From Rhodanobacteraceae bacterium (GTDB lineage Bacteria > Pseudomonadota > Gammaproteobacteria > Xanthomonadales > SZUA-5), in NCBI GenBank assembly GCA_016717705.1, contig JADKFD010000104.1:1-54921 (forward strand): a stretch of 54,921 nt of DNA, read 5' to 3'. This document shows, piece after piece, positions 43,199 to 51,102 of the stretch. Both the position numbers and the translations under genes were made by a program. Position 1 is the stretch's first letter. Each line of letters opens with the position of its first letter. The notes below the pieces were generated by a model. It did no database searches and was not told the DNA's origin. It saw nothing but the letters and a program-made list of their open reading frames with translations.

Positions 43199-44257
43199 TC
43201 AGGCTGCCGGACGCTTGTGTTCCATCGCCGCGGCGATGGTGCGTGTCAGCAGACGGAACTCCGAGCGCAGTTCATCACTGAGCTGGGCGCCGCCGCCCTG
43301 CGACTGGGCAATCGACTTGAGCGCGGCGCGCAGTTCCTGTTGCGACTGCGCCAACTCACTGAATCCGCGTGACTCGCGCGCCAGCATGTCGTTGAGCTTG
43401 CCGAGCTGATTGTTGAGTTCGCCCAGTTGGTCAGCGCTGGCGCGGCGCTCGCGTTCGCTGTCGACGATCGCCCGTTGCATGCGTTCCAGGCCATCGGCGG
43501 TCTGTTCCAGCAGCGCCTGCACATAGGCCGGCACCGAGGCGTCGCCCTCGATCGCCATGCCACTGCCGCCGCTGAGCTTGGTCATGCCCGACAGCCAGTC
43601 TTCCAGCTCGGTGTAGAAGCGGTTCGCCGTGCGCCCGGCCTGCAGGTCGAGAAAGCCCAGCACCAGCGAACCGGCGAGGCCGAACAGCGAGGTCGAGAAA
43701 CTGGTCGCCATGCCCGACAACGGCGCCTGCAGACGCGTCTTCAGGGTCTCGAACATCGCCACCGGATCGGTGCCCGCGGTCATGCCGCCGATGATCTCGC
43801 TGATCGAGGCGATGGTCTTCAGCAGGCCCCAGAAGGTGCCGAGCAGGCCGAGGAAGATCAGCAGCCCGACCAGATAGCGCGACAGGTCGCGCTGTTCTTC
43901 CAGGCGCAGGTGCACGCTGTCGAGGATCGAGCGCATCGAGGCGGTCGACAACGTCAGCGGGCGGCGCTCGGTCTTGGCCAGCATCTGCGCCATCGGCGCC
44001 AGCAGCACCGGCGGCGCGTGGGCGCGGTCCGGATTGGAACGGCGGAAATGCGTGATCCAGTTGACCTCGTGCTGCAGCCGCGAGACCTGGCGCACATTGG
44101 CCAGCACGCCGACCAGGAACACGACCAGGATCACGCCGTTGAAGATCGGCGTGGCGTTGAAAGCGTCCAGCAGGCGCGCGAACAGCGCAGCGCAGGCCAG
44201 CGCGATCAGGCCGAGGAAGCCCAACATCCACACCAGGGCGCGATTCGGTTGGCTCAT
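43199..44257 (-). CDS. MotA/TolQ/ExbB-type proton channel protein
   Basis: A 352-residue inner-membrane protein. It has two N-terminal helices (LVWMLGFLGLIALACAALFA; FNGVILVVFLVGVLANV), then a cytoplasmic loop, and the conserved MotA/TolQ pair of helices (YLVGLLIFLGLLGTFWGLLK, near residue 130; SFSTSLFGLAGSLVLGFLDL, near 190). The C-terminal 120 residues are coiled coil (ELNNQLGKLNDMLARE). Together with the MotB-like gene just downstream it should form a 5:2 ion-driven motor. Its load is unknown. The start ATG 44257 gives MSQPNRALVW. Confidence 0.88.
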   Translation of the reverse strand: MSQPNRALVWMLGFLGLIALACAALFARLLDAFNATPIFNGVILVVFLVGVLANVRQVSRLQHEVNWITHFRRSNPDRAHAPPVLLAPMAQMLAKTERRPLTLSTASMRSILDSVHLRLEEQRDLSRYLVGLLIFLGLLGTFWGLLKTIASISEIIGGMTAGTDPVAMFETLKTRLQAPLSGMATSFSTSLFGLAGSLVLGFLDLQAGRTANRFYTELEDWLSGMTKLSGGSGMAIEGDASVPAYVQALLEQTADGLERMQRAIVDSERERRASADQLGELNNQLGKLNDMLARESRGFSELAQSQQELRAALKSIAQSQGGGAQLSDELRSEFRLLTRTIAAAMEHKRPAA

Positions 44258-44364
44258 CAGATGACTCTCCGGCGGCGTACCGCTTCATCCTGCCGAAGCA
44301 GACCTGAACGGTAGACGTGCACGGAGCGTGATCGGTTAGCTTGGGGCGGGAACTTCGGTGATCT

Positions 44365-44448
44365 GGAGTGCGCCGGCTTGCCGGCGCTTTGGATGCCTTT
44401 GCGGCTTCGGACTACTGCATCCAAGGCGGTGGCAAGCCACCGCACTCC
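44365..44448. repeat. Inverted repeat, family E (GGAGTGCGCCGGCTTGCCGG type)
   Basis: GGAGTGCGCCGGCTTGCCGG and onward to TTGGATGC is mirrored by GCATCCAAGGCGGTGGCAAG to CGCACTCC. It fills the gap between imuB and the MotA-like gene; a partial copy is at 50659-50708. Confidence 0.82.
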
Positions 44449-44460
44449 AAATTCCATGTC

Positions 44461-46050
44461 TCACCCAAACCACCCCTGCAGATACCAGCACTCGGGCTGG
44501 CGCAAATCCTGGTAGACCCAGGCGCGGGCGCCGGGGGTCAGTTCGAAGGTCTCGCGGGCGCCGCTGTCGAGTGCGGTGGCGGTCGACACCGCTGCCGATG
44601 CGCGCCCGCGCTGGCGCGACTGCCCGCGGATCAGCAGGCGATCGGCATCGACGATCTCGGCCAGGTAGTAATCGCGGCGCACATCGCCATCGTCCCACCA
44701 GCCGCTCTCGATGCGCTCGGCGCTGGAGATCAGCACCACCGCATCGACATCGATCGGCAGCGGCTCGGGCAGCAGGCTCGATGGCCGCGCGCTGCCGGGC
44801 GGCGCGCCTTCGGGCGGGCGGATCAGCGCCGCACCTTCCGCGTGCGGGCGCCAGCGGCTGGCGCGCTCCGGGCGGTGATCGGCAATCCACTGCGGGCGCA
44901 GCAGCGACTGATCGCCCAGGCGCGCGCTCAGTCGCTCGATCAGCGGCGTCAGTCCGGCGGCGACGTCATTGCTGTCGCCGAACAGATCCTGGAACTTGGG
45001 CACGAAGCTTGGCAGCCGCGCGACTTCCAGATGGATGCCCAGCACCGGGCGCGGGAAGCGCATCCGTTCCAGCCGCGCGCGGGTCAGCATGTACAGGTGT
45101 TCGGGATCGCGGCTGGCTTCGATCAGGCCGACCTCCAGCCGGCAGATGTCGCCGATGCTGCTGCGCAACTCGCTGCTGCGGCGCGCCGATTCCAGCGCAA
45201 AACGCAGCATGACGTGTTGCACGCCGCCATCGCGCGCCGCCAGCACGGTGCACAAATCGCCGAGCATGCGCTTGAGCGGAAAGGCCAGTGCCTCGGTGCT
45301 GGAACACGACGCCGGCAGTTCCAGCCAGGCGTGGTAGCTGTCGGGTGGACGGTAGAGTTCCAGCGCCTCGGGCAGTTCGCCGCGCAAACGCCCGAGGTAA
45401 TCGAGCGTGGCCTGGCCAAAACGCCGCGCCACGCCCGAGCGTGGCAGCTTGGCCAGCTCGCCCAGCGTGCGGATGCCGGTGGCTTGCAGCGTGGCGACGA
45501 TGCGGTTGTCGAGCGCACTTTCACCCAGCGCAATCGGCGCCAACGGGTAGATCGCCCCCGAACGCGCCGGATCGCGCCGTGCCACCTCGGCGCGCAACCG
45601 TGCGGCGGCCGGCGTGGCGCCATAGCCGAACAGAGCGCTGAAGCCGAGGGCGGTCAGATCGCCGTGCAAACGCGCTTGCAGTGCTTCATCGCCACCGAAC
45701 AGCCTGGAGCTGGCGCCCAGTTCCAGCAGCAAGGCATCGGCGCCCTCCAGGCTGACGCGACTGGTGTAGCCATAGGCCCAGGCCGCCAGTCGTTCCAGCG
45801 CCTGGCGCTCGGCCAGACGGTCGCGCCGATGGATGGTCAATGCCGGTGCCAGTGCTTGTGCCGCCGCCAGGCGCTGACCCGCGCGCACGCCAAAAGTACT
45901 GGCGACCGCATCGGCCAGATGCACCTCCGCGCGCTGTTCCGGCCCGTCGATGACCACCCGCGGCATACCCGAAGCCGCCGTCAGCTGGGCCCGATCGATC
46001 AGATCCAGCGCCAGCCGCGGCAGGGTGAGGCAGAGCCAGGTGTGGTCCAT
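44461..46050 (-). CDS. imuB: Y-family polymerase-like protein ImuB
   Basis: ImuB is a catalytically inactive Y-family polymerase relative that links ImuA and the error-prone polymerase DnaE2 to the sliding clamp in SOS mutagenesis. The 529-residue protein starts MDHTWLCLTLPRLALDLI and keeps the fold (FGVRAGQRLAAAQALAPAL; LFGYGATPAAARLRAE) but lacks the acidic catalytic triad of active Y-family enzymes. It ends with the conserved WYLQGWFG-type tail. ATG 46050 is chosen over the GTG three bases upstream. imuA lies 167 bases upstream. The usual third gene, dnaE2, does not follow: the next gene is the MotA-like one. Confidence 0.92.
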   Translation of the reverse strand: MDHTWLCLTLPRLALDLIDRAQLTAASGMPRVVIDGPEQRAEVHLADAVASTFGVRAGQRLAAAQALAPALTIHRRDRLAERQALERLAAWAYGYTSRVSLEGADALLLELGASSRLFGGDEALQARLHGDLTALGFSALFGYGATPAAARLRAEVARRDPARSGAIYPLAPIALGESALDNRIVATLQATGIRTLGELAKLPRSGVARRFGQATLDYLGRLRGELPEALELYRPPDSYHAWLELPASCSSTEALAFPLKRMLGDLCTVLAARDGGVQHVMLRFALESARRSSELRSSIGDICRLEVGLIEASRDPEHLYMLTRARLERMRFPRPVLGIHLEVARLPSFVPKFQDLFGDSNDVAAGLTPLIERLSARLGDQSLLRPQWIADHRPERASRWRPHAEGAALIRPPEGAPPGSARPSSLLPEPLPIDVDAVVLISSAERIESGWWDDGDVRRDYYLAEIVDADRLLIRGQSRQRGRASAAVSTATALDSGARETFELTPGARAWVYQDLRQPECWYLQGWFG

Positions 46051-46067
46051 CACGGGGCGAAAAAGAC

Positions 46068-46097
46068 GGTTGTTGGTTGCTGGTTGCTGGTTGTTGG
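46068..46097. repeat. Heptamer array upstream of imuB (family G, single arm)
   Basis: Four tandem units of GTTGTTG/GTTGCTG lie between imuA and imuB, ending 18 bases before the imuB start. The 7-base period matches the arrays at 16232 and 17264, but no opposing arm was found nearby. Confidence 0.75.
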
Positions 46098-46216
46098 CAG
46101 CAACAGCGGCGGCGAGCCGCGGGTTCCAGGCCCTTCCCGCGCCCGGTGCGCCCCGTGCCCCAACCAGAAACCGGTCATCACACCCCTCACCCGGAGCGGC
46201 TGCGCACTCGAACAGG

Positions 46217-46855
46217 TCAAGCCGCGCGCTTTGAGAATGCTGAGCGGCGCCGTGCCAGTGGACGGTCGATGCGGATACGCAAGCTCGCGGGCGTCACCTG
46301 GCGCTCCTGCGCGAGCGGACGGAACACCAGTGCCAGCGAGCGGCTGCCCTCGGCGGCCAGCGCCAGCCGGCGCATGGCGCGTTCGTCGGCCTGCTCGGCC
46401 CACAGCAGCACGCTGCACGGCGTGCCGCTGGCGAGAATCTGCTCGGTTGCCCACAGCGCTTCGCGCTCGCTGGCCGGTGCGATCAGCAGCAGACGATCCA
46501 GCGCCACGCCCGCGCGCGCCAGCGCCGGGATGTTCGGCGGGCAGGGCGGATGCACATAGACCAGCAGCTGTCCGGCCTGACTGCGCCGGGCCAGCAGCGG
46601 CAACAGCAATTCGATTTCACCCATGCCCATCTGCGGCAGCAGGATCTCGCTCAGGCGCCCGATCGGCCAGCCGTGACCCGGCAGTTGCGCATCCAGCGGC
46701 GCATGCCCGGTCGTTTGCACCGGCAACGGCCGCTGCGCCCCTTCGCGTGCGCGCCAGATGTCGTCGCGATGCAACAATTCAGTGGTCGAAGTCGGTATCG
46801 CAGCATCCGCAAGCGTTGCGGAGGTGACGGAGGGCAGGGCACGCAAGGCAGACAT
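46217..46855 (-). CDS. imuA: SOS mutagenesis protein ImuA
   Basis: ImuA is a RecA-related protein working with ImuB and DnaE2 in translesion synthesis. The 212-residue protein has the expected RecA-like core without a full Walker A site (HGWPIGRLSEILLPQMGMGEIELLLPLLA), followed by LLVYVHPPCPPNIPALARAG and a basic C-terminus (RIDRPLARRRSAF). It lies between lexA and imuB on the same strand, the usual order of the SOS mutagenesis cassette. Confidence 0.9.
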   Translation of the reverse strand: MSALRALPSVTSATLADAAIPTSTTELLHRDDIWRAREGAQRPLPVQTTGHAPLDAQLPGHGWPIGRLSEILLPQMGMGEIELLLPLLARRSQAGQLLVYVHPPCPPNIPALARAGVALDRLLLIAPASEREALWATEQILASGTPCSVLLWAEQADERAMRRLALAAEGSRSLALVFRPLAQERQVTPASLRIRIDRPLARRRSAFSKRAA

Positions 46856-46897
46856 GTCGGTATTCCAGTGGGGTGCCTGCTACAGCATCGACAACGG

Positions 46898-46916
46898 TGT
46901 CTCAGGAGCTGAGACA
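46898..46916. promoter_or_regulatory. Palindrome upstream of imuA
   Basis: TGTCTCAG-GAG-CTGAGACA has perfect eight-base arms and lies 43 bases before the imuA start, in the lexA-imuA gap. It is not the LexA box seen upstream of lexA (CTGT-N8-ACAG). It could be an operator for imuAB or a transcription hairpin after lexA. Confidence 0.5.
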
Positions 46917-46920
46917 GCTT

Positions 46921-47020
46921 TAGTGGGAGCGGCCTTTGTGGGAGCGGGTTTACCCCGCGGAAGCCGGCCAATCCGCTTCACTGTGGGGGGGGACCCGTCG
47001 GGAGTAAATCCGCTCCCACA
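46921..47020. repeat. REP-like inverted repeats, family A
   Basis: A short copy (GTGGGAGCGG, 46923) is followed by TGTGGGAGCGGGTTTACCCC and an opposed copy ending CGCTCCCACA at 47020. It lies in the lexA-imuA gap. Confidence 0.8.
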
Positions 47021-47041
47021 TTTCGCCTCCGCCCCCACAAC

Positions 47042-47662
47042 TCACCAGCGCCGCACCACACCCACCGCCAATCCCTCGATGGCCAATTCTCCCCGGCTCA
47101 GGTCGATCTCGATCGGCGCATACGCCGGGTTCTCGGCGCATAGCCGTACGCGTTCGCCATCGCGCTGCAGACGTTTCACCGTGACCTCATCATCGATACG
47201 CGCCACGACGATCTGCCCCGACTCGGCCGTAGCGCTGCGATGCACCGCCAGGAAATCGCCATCGAGCACGCCGATGCCGCTCATGCTGTCGCCACGCACG
47301 CGCAGCAGGTAATCGGCACGCGGCTGGAACAGCGCCGCGTCGATGGCGACTTCGGATTCGATGTTCTCGACGGCGAGAATCGGACTGCCTGCGGCGACCT
47401 GGCCGATCAGCGGCAGCACCCCAGTCCCGCCTGCAGGCGTTGCCACCGACACCACCCGAATCCCGCGCGAGCGCCCCGGCGCCATCTCGATGGCGCCCTT
47501 GCGCACCAAGGCCCGCAGGTGCTCTTCGGCCGCATTCGCCGAACGAAAGCCGAAGGCTGCCGCGATCTCGACGCGCGTCGGCGGCGCGCCGGATGCGCGC
47601 GTACGCTCGACGATGAAGTCGAGGATCTGGCGTTGGCGTGGGGTGAGTTCGTCGTGGTCCAT
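47042..47662 (-). CDS. lexA: LexA repressor
   Basis: LexA represses SOS genes and self-cleaves with RecA on DNA damage. The 206-residue protein starts MDHDELTPRQRQILDFI, has a winged helix DNA-binding domain (PPTRVEIAAAFGFRSANAAEEHLRAL, residues about 28-53), the Ala91-Gly92 cleavage site (QVAAGSP), and the catalytic Ser126 (GDSMSG) and Lys163 (VTVKRL). It is followed by imuA and imuB. A LexA box immediately before the start implies autoregulation. Confidence 0.96.
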   Translation of the reverse strand: MDHDELTPRQRQILDFIVERTRASGAPPTRVEIAAAFGFRSANAAEEHLRALVRKGAIEMAPGRSRGIRVVSVATPAGGTGVLPLIGQVAAGSPILAVENIESEVAIDAALFQPRADYLLRVRGDSMSGIGVLDGDFLAVHRSATAESGQIVVARIDDEVTVKRLQRDGERVRLCAENPAYAPIEIDLSRGELAIEGLAVGVVRRW

Positions 47663-47664
47663 GG

Positions 47665-47680
47665 CTGTATGTTCATACAG
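47665..47680 (-). promoter_or_regulatory. LexA (SOS) box
   Basis: CTGTATGAACATACAG is a near-perfect palindrome matching the E. coli consensus CTGT-N8-ACAG. It ends two bases before the lexA start codon, so bound LexA would block the start region of its own gene and probably the downstream imuAB. Confidence 0.93.
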
Positions 47681-47752
47681 TATCGCGCATCAGGCAAGCA
47701 CCGTTCGGCGGAACGTCGTCAGGCTCACCCCACTGCCGTGGCTTGGCTTCCT

Positions 47753-47879
47753 GTAGAGCGGAGCTTGCTCCGCTGCTGTGGCTTTTCCCCAACAGCGAAC
47801 AGCAGCGGAGCAAGCTCCGCTCTACACCAGCCAGAGCGAACAGCAGCGGAGCAAGCTCCGCTCTACAACAGCCAGAGCA
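47753..47879. repeat. Triple repeat, family D (GTAGAGCGGAGCTTGCTCCG type)
   Basis: One forward copy (GTAGAGCGGAGCTTGCTCCG, 47753) is followed by two copies in the opposite sense ending GCTCTACA (near 47826 and 47868), each with AGCGAACAGCAGCGGAGCAA spacing. Each unit also forms its own hairpin. It fills the gap between lexA and the serine hydrolase gene. Confidence 0.85.
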
Positions 47880-47952
47880 GGGGGCATCTCGCGCAAGCAC
47901 CTGTCCGCCCACCTCCCGCCCAGCCTATGCTCCGGCCACCAAACCCACAGGC

Positions 47953-49752
47953 ATGCCCATGCAGCCCAATCCGATTTCCCGCACGCTCTGCATCGCGCTG
48001 TTGACGGCCACGTCTGCTGGCCCGCTGTTTGCCGAAAACGACGTCGCTGCGCGTATCGAGCGTGTCAACCACGGCTTGCGGCCGGAAGTCAGCATCGTCG
48101 GCGACCCGACCTGGTCGCTCGACGAGCGCATGGCCCACTACAAGGTGCCCGGCGTGGCGATCACGGTGATCGACGACAATGGCATCGCCTGGACCCGTGT
48201 CCATGGCCTGGCCGATCGCGAAACCGGCGAGAAAGTGCGCCGCGACACGCTGTTCCAGGCCGGATCGGTGAGCAAGCCGGTGGCCGCATTCGCCGCCATG
48301 CGGCTGGTCCAGTACGACAAGCTGGCGCTGGATGAAGCCGTCAACGATCGACTCATCGCCTGGCACATTCCGGACAACGAGTTCACCGCAAAGGTGCCGG
48401 TCACCCTGGAGCATCTGCTCAGCCACACCGCCGGACTCAGCGTTCACGGCTTCAATGGTTACGCTGTTGGCGCCCCGGTCCCCAGCATCCTGCAAGTTCT
48501 CGATGGCACGCCGCCCGCCAACTCGCCGCCCGTGCGCGTCGATCTGCTGCCGGGCAGTCACTGGCGCTATTCGGGTGGCGGATACACCGTCATGCAGTTG
48601 CTGATGAGCGAAGCGAGCGGACTGGACTTCGCCAGCCTGATGAAGAAGCAAGTGCTGAAGCCGATCGGCATGCGCAGCAGCACCTATCAGAATCCGCTGC
48701 CCGACAAATGGCTGGCACGCGCCGCGGCTGGCGTGCTGCCCGATGGCAGCGCGGTGCCCGGCAAGCGCCACACCTATCCGGAAATGGCGGCTGCCGGCCT
48801 GTGGACCACCTCGCAGGACCTCGCGCTGTTCGCACTGGAGATGCAGAAAGCCCTGAAGGGCAAGAGCGAGCTGCTGACGCGGGAAAGCGCCTTGGACATG
48901 TTGCGGGCACGTGCTGACGGGCAGTACGGACTGGGCTTTGGACTGATCGACGTCAACGGCGAGGCCTATTTCGGCCACGGCGGCTGGGATGAGGGCTTCT
49001 GCGCCAGCCTGACCGCGAACCGGCGCGCCGGCAAGGGCGTGGTCATCATGATCAACGCCAACCAGCCGCAGTTCATGGACGAAATCATGCGTGCGGTCGC
49101 CTACGAATACGCGTGGCCCGGATTCAAGCAGTACACGCCGGTCAGACTGAGCGAGCAGGCCATCAAGAACGCGCCCGGCCGCTACCGCTACAACGGCGAA
49201 CAGGTGGTCAGCGTCTCCCTCGACGACGGCAAGCTCTACATGCAGTACGCCGGCAATGAGCGCACTGAACTGGTGCCCATCGGCGAGCAGCGTTTCGTCC
49301 GCCGCGATCGCGAGGCGCCGGTGGTCTTCCGGCTCGATGCGGAGCAGCGCCCGGAGCTGGCCTTCGAACTGGCCCGCGGCGAGTTTCAGCGCCAGCCGCG
49401 CCTGCCCGACGACCAGCCGATGCCACGCGAACTGCTGCTGGCGGGCGACAGCGAAGCCGCGCTTGCTGCGTATCGCAAACTGCAGGAAGCGCGGGATGAA
49501 GCCGCCACGGAGGGCTACCTGAACGACGAAGGCACCGGTCTGGCCGAACTCGGCCAGTTCGACGCCGCGCTCAAGGTGCTGCTGCTCAACACCGAGCTGT
49601 ACCCGAACTCCGCCAACACCTGGGACAGCGTCGGCTATGCCTACGCCAAGAAGGGCGACAAGGACGAGGCGCGCAAGTACTACCGCAAGGCGCTGGAAAT
49701 CGACCCCAGGTTCCCCAGCGCCATCGCGGCCATGGAGAAGCTGGGCGAGTGA
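47953..49752 (+). CDS. Exported serine hydrolase (beta-lactamase fold) with TPR tail
   Basis: A 599-residue protein of the beta-lactamase/penicillin-binding-protein-like family (PF00144). A signal peptide (ISRTLCIALLTATSAGPLFA) is followed by the catalytic domain with the SxxK motif in FQAGSVSKPVAAFA, a Tyr-containing YSGGGYTVMQL motif and HGGWDEG in place of KTG. The C-terminal region has TPR-like repeats (NSANTWDSVGYAYAKKGDKD, EARKYYRKALEIDPRFPSAI). It probably acts on peptides, esters or cell-wall stem peptides in the periplasm; the substrate is unknown. ATG 47953 or 47959 can start it. Confidence 0.88.
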   Translation: MPMQPNPISRTLCIALLTATSAGPLFAENDVAARIERVNHGLRPEVSIVGDPTWSLDERMAHYKVPGVAITVIDDNGIAWTRVHGLADRETGEKVRRDTLFQAGSVSKPVAAFAAMRLVQYDKLALDEAVNDRLIAWHIPDNEFTAKVPVTLEHLLSHTAGLSVHGFNGYAVGAPVPSILQVLDGTPPANSPPVRVDLLPGSHWRYSGGGYTVMQLLMSEASGLDFASLMKKQVLKPIGMRSSTYQNPLPDKWLARAAAGVLPDGSAVPGKRHTYPEMAAAGLWTTSQDLALFALEMQKALKGKSELLTRESALDMLRARADGQYGLGFGLIDVNGEAYFGHGGWDEGFCASLTANRRAGKGVVIMINANQPQFMDEIMRAVAYEYAWPGFKQYTPVRLSEQAIKNAPGRYRYNGEQVVSVSLDDGKLYMQYAGNERTELVPIGEQRFVRRDREAPVVFRLDAEQRPELAFELARGEFQRQPRLPDDQPMPRELLLAGDSEAALAAYRKLQEARDEAATEGYLNDEGTGLAELGQFDAALKVLLLNTELYPNSANTWDSVGYAYAKKGDKDEARKYYRKALEIDPRFPSAIAAMEKLGE

Positions 49753-49903
49753 GCGGTCTTGCCCCGGTAGGCCGGGCACGCGCGTCCCAGGGTTTCGCCT
49801 GTGCCGAAGCGCAGTTACGCGCGACGCCCGGCGCTCTTTACCGCTCTCGGCGAAAAACCGCGCTCGCCGGCGCGATCAGCCTGTGTCGTCTGAGTGACTC
49901 ACC

Positions 49904-50188
49904 ATGGACCCGTCGCAATCACCGCCAACCATGACCGTCGCCGACATCAAGACGGAAGTCGGCAATCGGGTCCTGACGCAGCTGGTGCGGGCGGGCTGGG
50001 TGGTCGAGTACGAGTACCCAAATTCCACAATCGACAAGGGCATCGATTTCGACGCGTATACGATCGCCAAGGACGGCGAACACCTGGAATTCGAATGGAC
50101 CAACTGGGACGAGTGGCAGATCCGCGGGTCGCGGTCCGTGCTCCAGGCCGTCTGCGCCGAATTTGGAATCGACCCCGGTAACGCCTGA
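49904..50188 (+). CDS. Small hypothetical protein
   Basis: A 94-residue acidic protein (TVADIKTEVGNRVLTQLVRA, YTIAKDGEHLEFEWTNWDEW). No signal peptide or membrane helix. I do not recognise the family. It lies 151 bases after the serine hydrolase gene and 94 bases before another small unknown gene on the same strand. An internal ATG at 49931 is an alternative start. Confidence 0.6.
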   Translation: MDPSQSPPTMTVADIKTEVGNRVLTQLVRAGWVVEYEYPNSTIDKGIDFDAYTIAKDGEHLEFEWTNWDEWQIRGSRSVLQAVCAEFGIDPGNA

Positions 50189-50282
50189 TAGCCGCGCGGG
50201 CCGGCGGTGCGATCGCGCAGGCAAGGCGCACCCGGCGCGCGGTGGTCTATTGTGTGGGTCTTCGATTGCCGGAGCTGCGCCG

Positions 50283-50653
50283 ATGAGTTACACGCTGGAA
50301 TTCGTGGTGCCCAAGGTACCCAACCGCAAAGGCCAGGCCTGGGACTTCCTCGAGGATCTGCAGGATCGTTTCGAGGACGACCGCGGCGCCCCACATCCCT
50401 TGCTCAAGCAACTGCATGCCGCGCTGGTGGATCGCTATCCGTGTCTGTCCAGCTATGCCGACGGCGATCCGGCGAAGGAAGAATGTCCGTGGGCCGATGG
50501 CCCGCTGATCAACAACTTCGCCAGCGAGATCGGCGAAGTGTCGATCAAATCCTCACGCGCCGCAGAGATCGTGCCATTGCCGTCGAGCAGGCGCTGGCGC
50601 TGGGCATCACCGTCATGGACGGGCAGGACGAGTCGATCCATCGCCCGAAGTAA
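50283..50653 (+). CDS. Small hypothetical protein (frameshift in sequence)
   Basis: The first frame gives MSYTLEFVVPKVPNRKGQAW to GEVSIKSSRA; a second frame continues IAVEQALALGITVMDGQDES and ends IHRPK at 50653. One base appears to be missing near 50565-50575, and the corrected protein has 123 residues. It is acidic, cytoplasmic by look, and of no family I recognise. The conserved-looking C-terminus in the shifted frame supports a real gene rather than a chance frame. Confidence 0.6.
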
Positions 50654-50915
50654 GCAATCTGGACTGCGCCGGTTTGCCGGCGCTCTGGATGCGGTTCAAG
50701 AGTCCAGACGTATCGCGGCTCCTGCGCGCGTAGCGTCGACCATGGCGACAGCGTTGATCGCGCCGGCGGCCGCGGCTTTTGGCGACCGGGCGAGCACCTG
50801 TGGGAGCGACCTTGTGTCTCCAGCTTTGACTGCCAGGTCTTGCGTCGCCAGGCCCGAGTGAACGCACAGCGCCGTAGCCGCCCCCAGCGATGGTCGGCGC
50901 GCCAACGGCGCAACA

Positions 50916-51066
50916 CCATCCCAGCCTGGGGCGCAGCCCCAGGTAAAGCGTTGACCGCAACAGAGGGCTGAAAGCCCGACCCAGGATCCTGCATTTCGAT
51001 GGCTCGGGCTTTCAGCCCTTGATGGGTAATGCGCCAAACCTGGGGCTGCGCCCCAGGCTGGGATGG
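50916..51066. repeat. Nested palindrome with perfect 28-base arms
   Basis: The arms 50916-50943 and 51039-51066 are exact reverse complements, and each arm is itself a near-palindrome (CCTGGGGCGCAGCCCCAGG). Inside lies a second inverted pair, GGGCTGAAAGCCCGA and TCGGGCTTTCAGCCC. The 151-base unit can form either one long hairpin or a cloverleaf of smaller ones. Confidence 0.92.
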
Positions 51067-51102
51067 CACGGGCCATCGGCCCTGATGTCATGCGCAGCCC
51101 GC

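Noticed and set aside
42058..44257. Zorya defence system (ZorA/ZorB)
   Set aside because: The pair resembles ZorAB, but no zorC, zorD or zorE gene is next to it, and the coiled-coil layout differs.
42058..44257. Flagellar stator motAB
   Set aside because: No flagellar genes in the window and the B protein has a coiled coil far longer than MotB.
44368..46827. 819-codon plus-strand open frame over imuA and imuB
   Set aside because: No recognisable domains, runs across repeats and two supported genes on the opposite strand; an antisense shadow.
47753..47879. CRISPR array
   Set aside because: Only three units, in mixed orientation, with repeated spacers and no cas genes; it is an inverted-repeat element.
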